Part shown: in pieces, positions 61,367-64,000 of the stretch
Position numbering within the stretch: position 1 is the stretch's first letter
How the letters are laid out: the number at the start of each line of letters is the position of its first letter
NCBI GenBank assembly: GCA_004352715.1
Contig: SCFE01000001.1
Span: forward strand, 51,255 to 115,254
DNA: 64,000 nt
DNA from: Hofstenia miamia
Lineage: Eukaryota; Xenacoelomorpha; Acoela
Direction of reading: 5' to 3'
Position numbers and translations under genes: made by a program
The notes under the pieces: generated by a model
Databases searched by the model: none
What the model saw: the letters and a program-made list of their open reading frames with translations, nothing else
Told to the model about the DNA's origin: nothing

Positions 61367-62869
61367 ATGGAAGGTCATTCAAAGTCAAATTTCTTTACTT
61401 CTAAAAGATTTTTAGTAGCATTAATGGGATCAGCTGGAATAGGCTCTCTCTATACAATGAGAGTTTGTCTCAGTGTTGCAATAGTTGCAATGACTTTACC
61501 AATCAAACCAATTGATCGTGATAATCAGACAGAATGCAAGTTTGATAATCACACCTCGTCAACAACCGGCGATTATGACTGCAATTCAACATTACAGTCT
61601 TGGATATTAAGCGCTTTCTATTACGGATACGCGGGCTTTATCCTTCCGGCAGGATTGGTTTGTGATAAATTAGGTGGGAAACGGCTTTTTCTTTTTGCCG
61701 TATTCTGTACGTCAATATTTACTATTTTGACACCACTTTGTGCAAGCTTAAGTCCTGCAGTTTTGATTATTTTAAGAGTAATATCTGGAATCTGTGAAGC
61801 ACCAACTTATCCTGCTTATGCAGTACTTACAAATAAATGGTCAACGCAATCTGAAAAATCCCTATACAGTGGGATAGGAGTATCGGGTGCATACATAGGC
61901 ACGGTTATAAGCCAACCAGTAACTGGATATTTTTGCAGTTTAAACTTATTTGGCGGATGGCCACTAGCGTTTTACTTTTTTGGTATAATTGGTTTCATAT
62001 GGTGCACAATTTGGTATTTTTTTGTAACCGAAACTCCTCAAAGAAATCAATACGTGTCATTGGCGGAAAAAGAACACATTGTTAGATATTCAGTTGTTGC
62101 CCCGAAATCAACAGGTCCTATTCCATGGTTGAAGATATTATCTAAAAAGCCTTTATGGTCTCCATTTATTGGACACATGGGCATTGGCTATGGCATTTAC
62201 GTTATTTTAAATTCCTTTCCAACTTATTTATCTGACGCACTCGGTGTTGACATTGAAAATAATGGTGTCTTGAGTGGGATTCCTTTTATGTTTCTTTGGT
62301 TGGGAATTATTCTATTAGCTTACATATCAGATATATTGAGGTCTAGCTATTTATCAACTCGAAAGACCCGTGTACTCGTTATCTCCGTTGGAGCCATTCT
62401 CTCAGCTGTTTTTGCGTTTATGGTGAAATTAATGAAATGCAATGCTATATTGGTAACATTTTTGACAAGCTTGAATCTATTTTTTATTGGGGGATGCCTG
62501 GGACAAATTAATCCAAATGTTTTGGAATTGTTTCCTGAATACACTGGAATTGTATATGGATTAATTTGTGTATCTTCAAATGTAATGGGATTGCTTTCTC
62601 CCATAATTGTCAATCGCATAACTCTTCATAATCAACATAGCTTGCAAAGATGGCAGATGGTCTTCAATTCGTCGAGTTTTGTAATGTTAGTAACGGGATT
62701 CCTTTGTGTCATTCTTCTGCGAACAGAGCCTATTCAATTTACTGCTGTTGGAAGTAGGACATCGTCACAACTGGATAATGCGAATGTATCATACCTGACA
62801 AAGCCCGCACCAAACAGGACATGTCCTGATAAGAATTGCGCTGTGGATGATTCCAGCAATTCTGCATAA
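61367..62869 (+). CDS. SLC17-like anion transporter (sialin/VGLUT group)
   Basis: A 500-residue, 12-helix protein. Helix 1 has LYTMRVCLSVAIVAM with the family Arg (32). The following lumenal loop holds three N-glycosylation sequons (NQT 53, NHT 61, NST 73). DKLGGKRLFLF (100-110) is motif A after helix 2. Helix 4 keeps Arg137 and Glu144 at the seven-residue spacing used in sialin and vesicular glutamate transporters. SGAYIGTVISQPVTG (173-187), FFVTETPQ (218-225) and GGCLGQINPNVLELFPEYTG (375-394) are also typical. The usual FPAMHAMW stretch is replaced by YPAYAVLTNKW. The C-terminal tail of about 45 residues is polar. Known family role: transport of organic anions or phosphate across lysosomal, vesicular or plasma membranes; the substrate here is unknown. 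I prefer this ATG to an earlier GTG because the family homology begins after it. Confidence 0.9.
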   Translation: MEGHSKSNFFTSKRFLVALMGSAGIGSLYTMRVCLSVAIVAMTLPIKPIDRDNQTECKFDNHTSSTTGDYDCNSTLQSWILSAFYYGYAGFILPAGLVCDKLGGKRLFLFAVFCTSIFTILTPLCASLSPAVLIILRVISGICEAPTYPAYAVLTNKWSTQSEKSLYSGIGVSGAYIGTVISQPVTGYFCSLNLFGGWPLAFYFFGIIGFIWCTIWYFFVTETPQRNQYVSLAEKEHIVRYSVVAPKSTGPIPWLKILSKKPLWSPFIGHMGIGYGIYVILNSFPTYLSDALGVDIENNGVLSGIPFMFLWLGIILLAYISDILRSSYLSTRKTRVLVISVGAILSAVFAFMVKLMKCNAILVTFLTSLNLFFIGGCLGQINPNVLELFPEYTGIVYGLICVSSNVMGLLSPIIVNRITLHNQHSLQRWQMVFNSSSFVMLVTGFLCVILLRTEPIQFTAVGSRTSSQLDNANVSYLTKPAPNRTCPDKNCAVDDSSNSA

Positions 62870-63099
62870 AAGTATTTTTATTTGTAAATTTGAAAATATA
62901 TTTCTCCAACTTTGCATATTACTCAGTCTAAGGTAATTTCCATAGATGCATTGTTCAGATATTGGAACAAAACCATATTGATTTACTGTGTTTTGAATTC
63001 TAATAAGCTTCCTTTATTACTATAGAAGCCTAGAGTAGAGGTTCTTTCCCTTTATTTTTTGCAATGCATGTAATGAATTTATCTCAATACATCAAAATC

Positions 63100-63105
63100 A
63101 ATAAA
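63100..63105 (+). terminator. Probable polyadenylation signal of the SLC17-like gene
   Basis: AATAAA about 230 bases after the stop codon, a plausible 3'UTR length. Other matches are expected by chance in AT-rich DNA. Confidence 0.35.
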
Positions 63106-63417
63106 AGAAGTAAGATACTTTTTAGTAGCAATAATCGACAAGATTCATTTTATTTCAAATGTTCAATCTTATGGAATGATTGAAGTATTGATATAAAATG
63201 TGAGAAAAACTATAAACACTTCAAGAAAAAAATAAAATAATTTTTATTAAATAGGCAAACATTACTGGACATAGATAATGAACTCAATGCGTGGTCGAAT
63301 TACTTTTAAAACTACCCTTTAATTAATATTGCATATTTAAATAGTTTTGTAAATATTTTTGTCATTGTTATTTTATAGTTTTACATACATTTAAGAAATA
63401 AATTTGCATTGACTCGC

Positions 63418-64000
63418 ATTATTATTATTATTATTATTATTATTGCACATCACAGCTTCATGCTGGTATCCCTCTCAGCTCGGGGAACTCACCAGTTCTC
63501 AGGAAGTCTGAGAGCTTTCCCCAGGACTCTAGCTGTTCCTAACAATGCTGCCTTCTGTGCTACCGCTCCTCCCCACTTTGGTACTCCTAACTCCTCAAAG
63601 TATCTCTTATACTTCTTACTTTCTGCTCCTAGTGCGCCTACAACTACCGGGACTACTTCAACTTCCACAGCCTTTCTATTTCCTCTGCCAACTCCCTGTA
63701 CTTGTCTATCTTCTCTTTTTCTTTGCTTTATACATTTCTATCCTTTGATACTGCTATGTCTATCACTGTTCCTAATCTTTTCTCTTTGTCGACCACTATT
63801 ATGTCTGGCCTCCGTGCTTCTATCACTTTGCTCGTGTGTATGTTGAAGTCCCACAGTATCTTAACCTTCTCATTTTCTATGACGCCCTGTGGCTTGTGCC
63901 CATACCATTTGTCTCCTGCTTCTAACCCATGCTGCCTGCTCAAACTCCAGTGTACCATTCTTCCCACCTTGTCATGCCTGAACTTATACTCATTCTGTGC
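63418..64000 (-). mobile_element. R2-type LINE, 3' end, runs off the window
   Basis: On the minus strand the sequence encodes DKWYGHKPQGVIENEKVKIL, then EARRPDIIVVDKEKR and VIDIAV. These fit the restriction-like endonuclease end (PD...D pattern) of R2/R4/NeSL-type LINE proteins. It continues with VVPVVVGALG and AALLGTARVL, a conserved extreme C-terminus, then a stop. An in-frame stop right after DRNV (about 63725) and a frameshift near 63663 make it non-functional. A short 3'UTR is followed by nine AAT units (63418-63444), a typical LINE tail. The reverse transcriptase would lie to the right of the window. Confidence 0.7.

Noticed and set aside
63409-63846. 145-codon plus-strand frame rich in Ile, Ser and Pro
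   Set aside because: It starts in the ATT repeat and is antisense to the R2-type LINE end. The conserved motifs are on the minus strand.
1-64000. CRISPR array, bacterial operon or phage content
   Set aside because: There are no regularly spaced repeats and no prokaryotic gene families. All recognisable genes and elements are metazoan.

Overview
The window is animal nuclear DNA, probably from a soft-bodied or aquatic invertebrate with an AT-rich genome. I cannot name the phylum. The evidence is eukaryotic transporter families (SLC18B1-like and SLC17-like), a mixed load of metazoan transposons (Tc1/mariner, hAT, Ty3/gypsy, Penelope-like, and endonuclease-bearing and R2-type LINEs), many (TA)n tracts, and three assembly gaps at 5440-5636, 51590-52589 and 60723-60940. 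Real genes are sparse: four intact uninterrupted reading frames, about 8% of the window.

All four genes encode 12-helix Major Facilitator transporters. Three are diverged paralogues related to SLC18B1 (17112-18383 +, 23437-24690 -, 55523-56740 +). The fourth is SLC17-like, the sialin/vesicular anion group (61367-62869 +). The first two SLC18B1-like genes converge across 5 kb; the third and the SLC17-like gene run the same way about 4.6 kb apart. None shows an intron inside the frame, and each has a T-rich TTAG acceptor-like site 2-22 bases upstream of its ATG. That pattern fits a 5'UTR intron or spliced-leader trans-splicing. A decayed copy of the 5' end of the first gene lies about 250 bases upstream of it, which points to DNA-level duplication. 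In metazoans SLC18B1 and SLC17 proteins load organic cations or anions into vesicles or lysosomes, but substrates cannot be read from the sequence here.

Layout. 1-5.4 kb: non-coding, with a hAT-like MITE, a retroelement tail, and a Penelope-like 3' end carrying a hammerhead-ribozyme-like motif. 5.4-7.6 kb: gapped (TA)n, then a decayed gypsy pol. 7.6-16.8 kb: mostly unassigned, with a 500-bp hAT-like MITE and a weaker inverted-repeat element. 16.8-24.7 kb: first two transporters. 24.7-29.2 kb: non-coding, with a transposase relic and MITEs. 29.2-31.4 kb: LINE truncated on its 3' side. 31.9-38.7 kb: inverted-repeat element with telomere-like repeats inside, a mariner-type relic, and a DDE transposon with long repeat-built termini. 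40.1-41.9 kb and 52.6-55.2 kb: two copies of a Tc1 element nested in an unclassified transposon. 46-51.6 kb: hAT relic, nested hAT-like MITEs with CGAGCC repeats, and GC-rich palindromes. 55.5-62.9 kb: third SLC18B1-like gene and the SLC17-like gene. 63.4-64 kb: 3' end of an R2-type LINE running out of the window.

No tRNA, rRNA, CRISPR or bacterial-type feature was seen. Family assignments rest on reading translations by eye, not on database searches.
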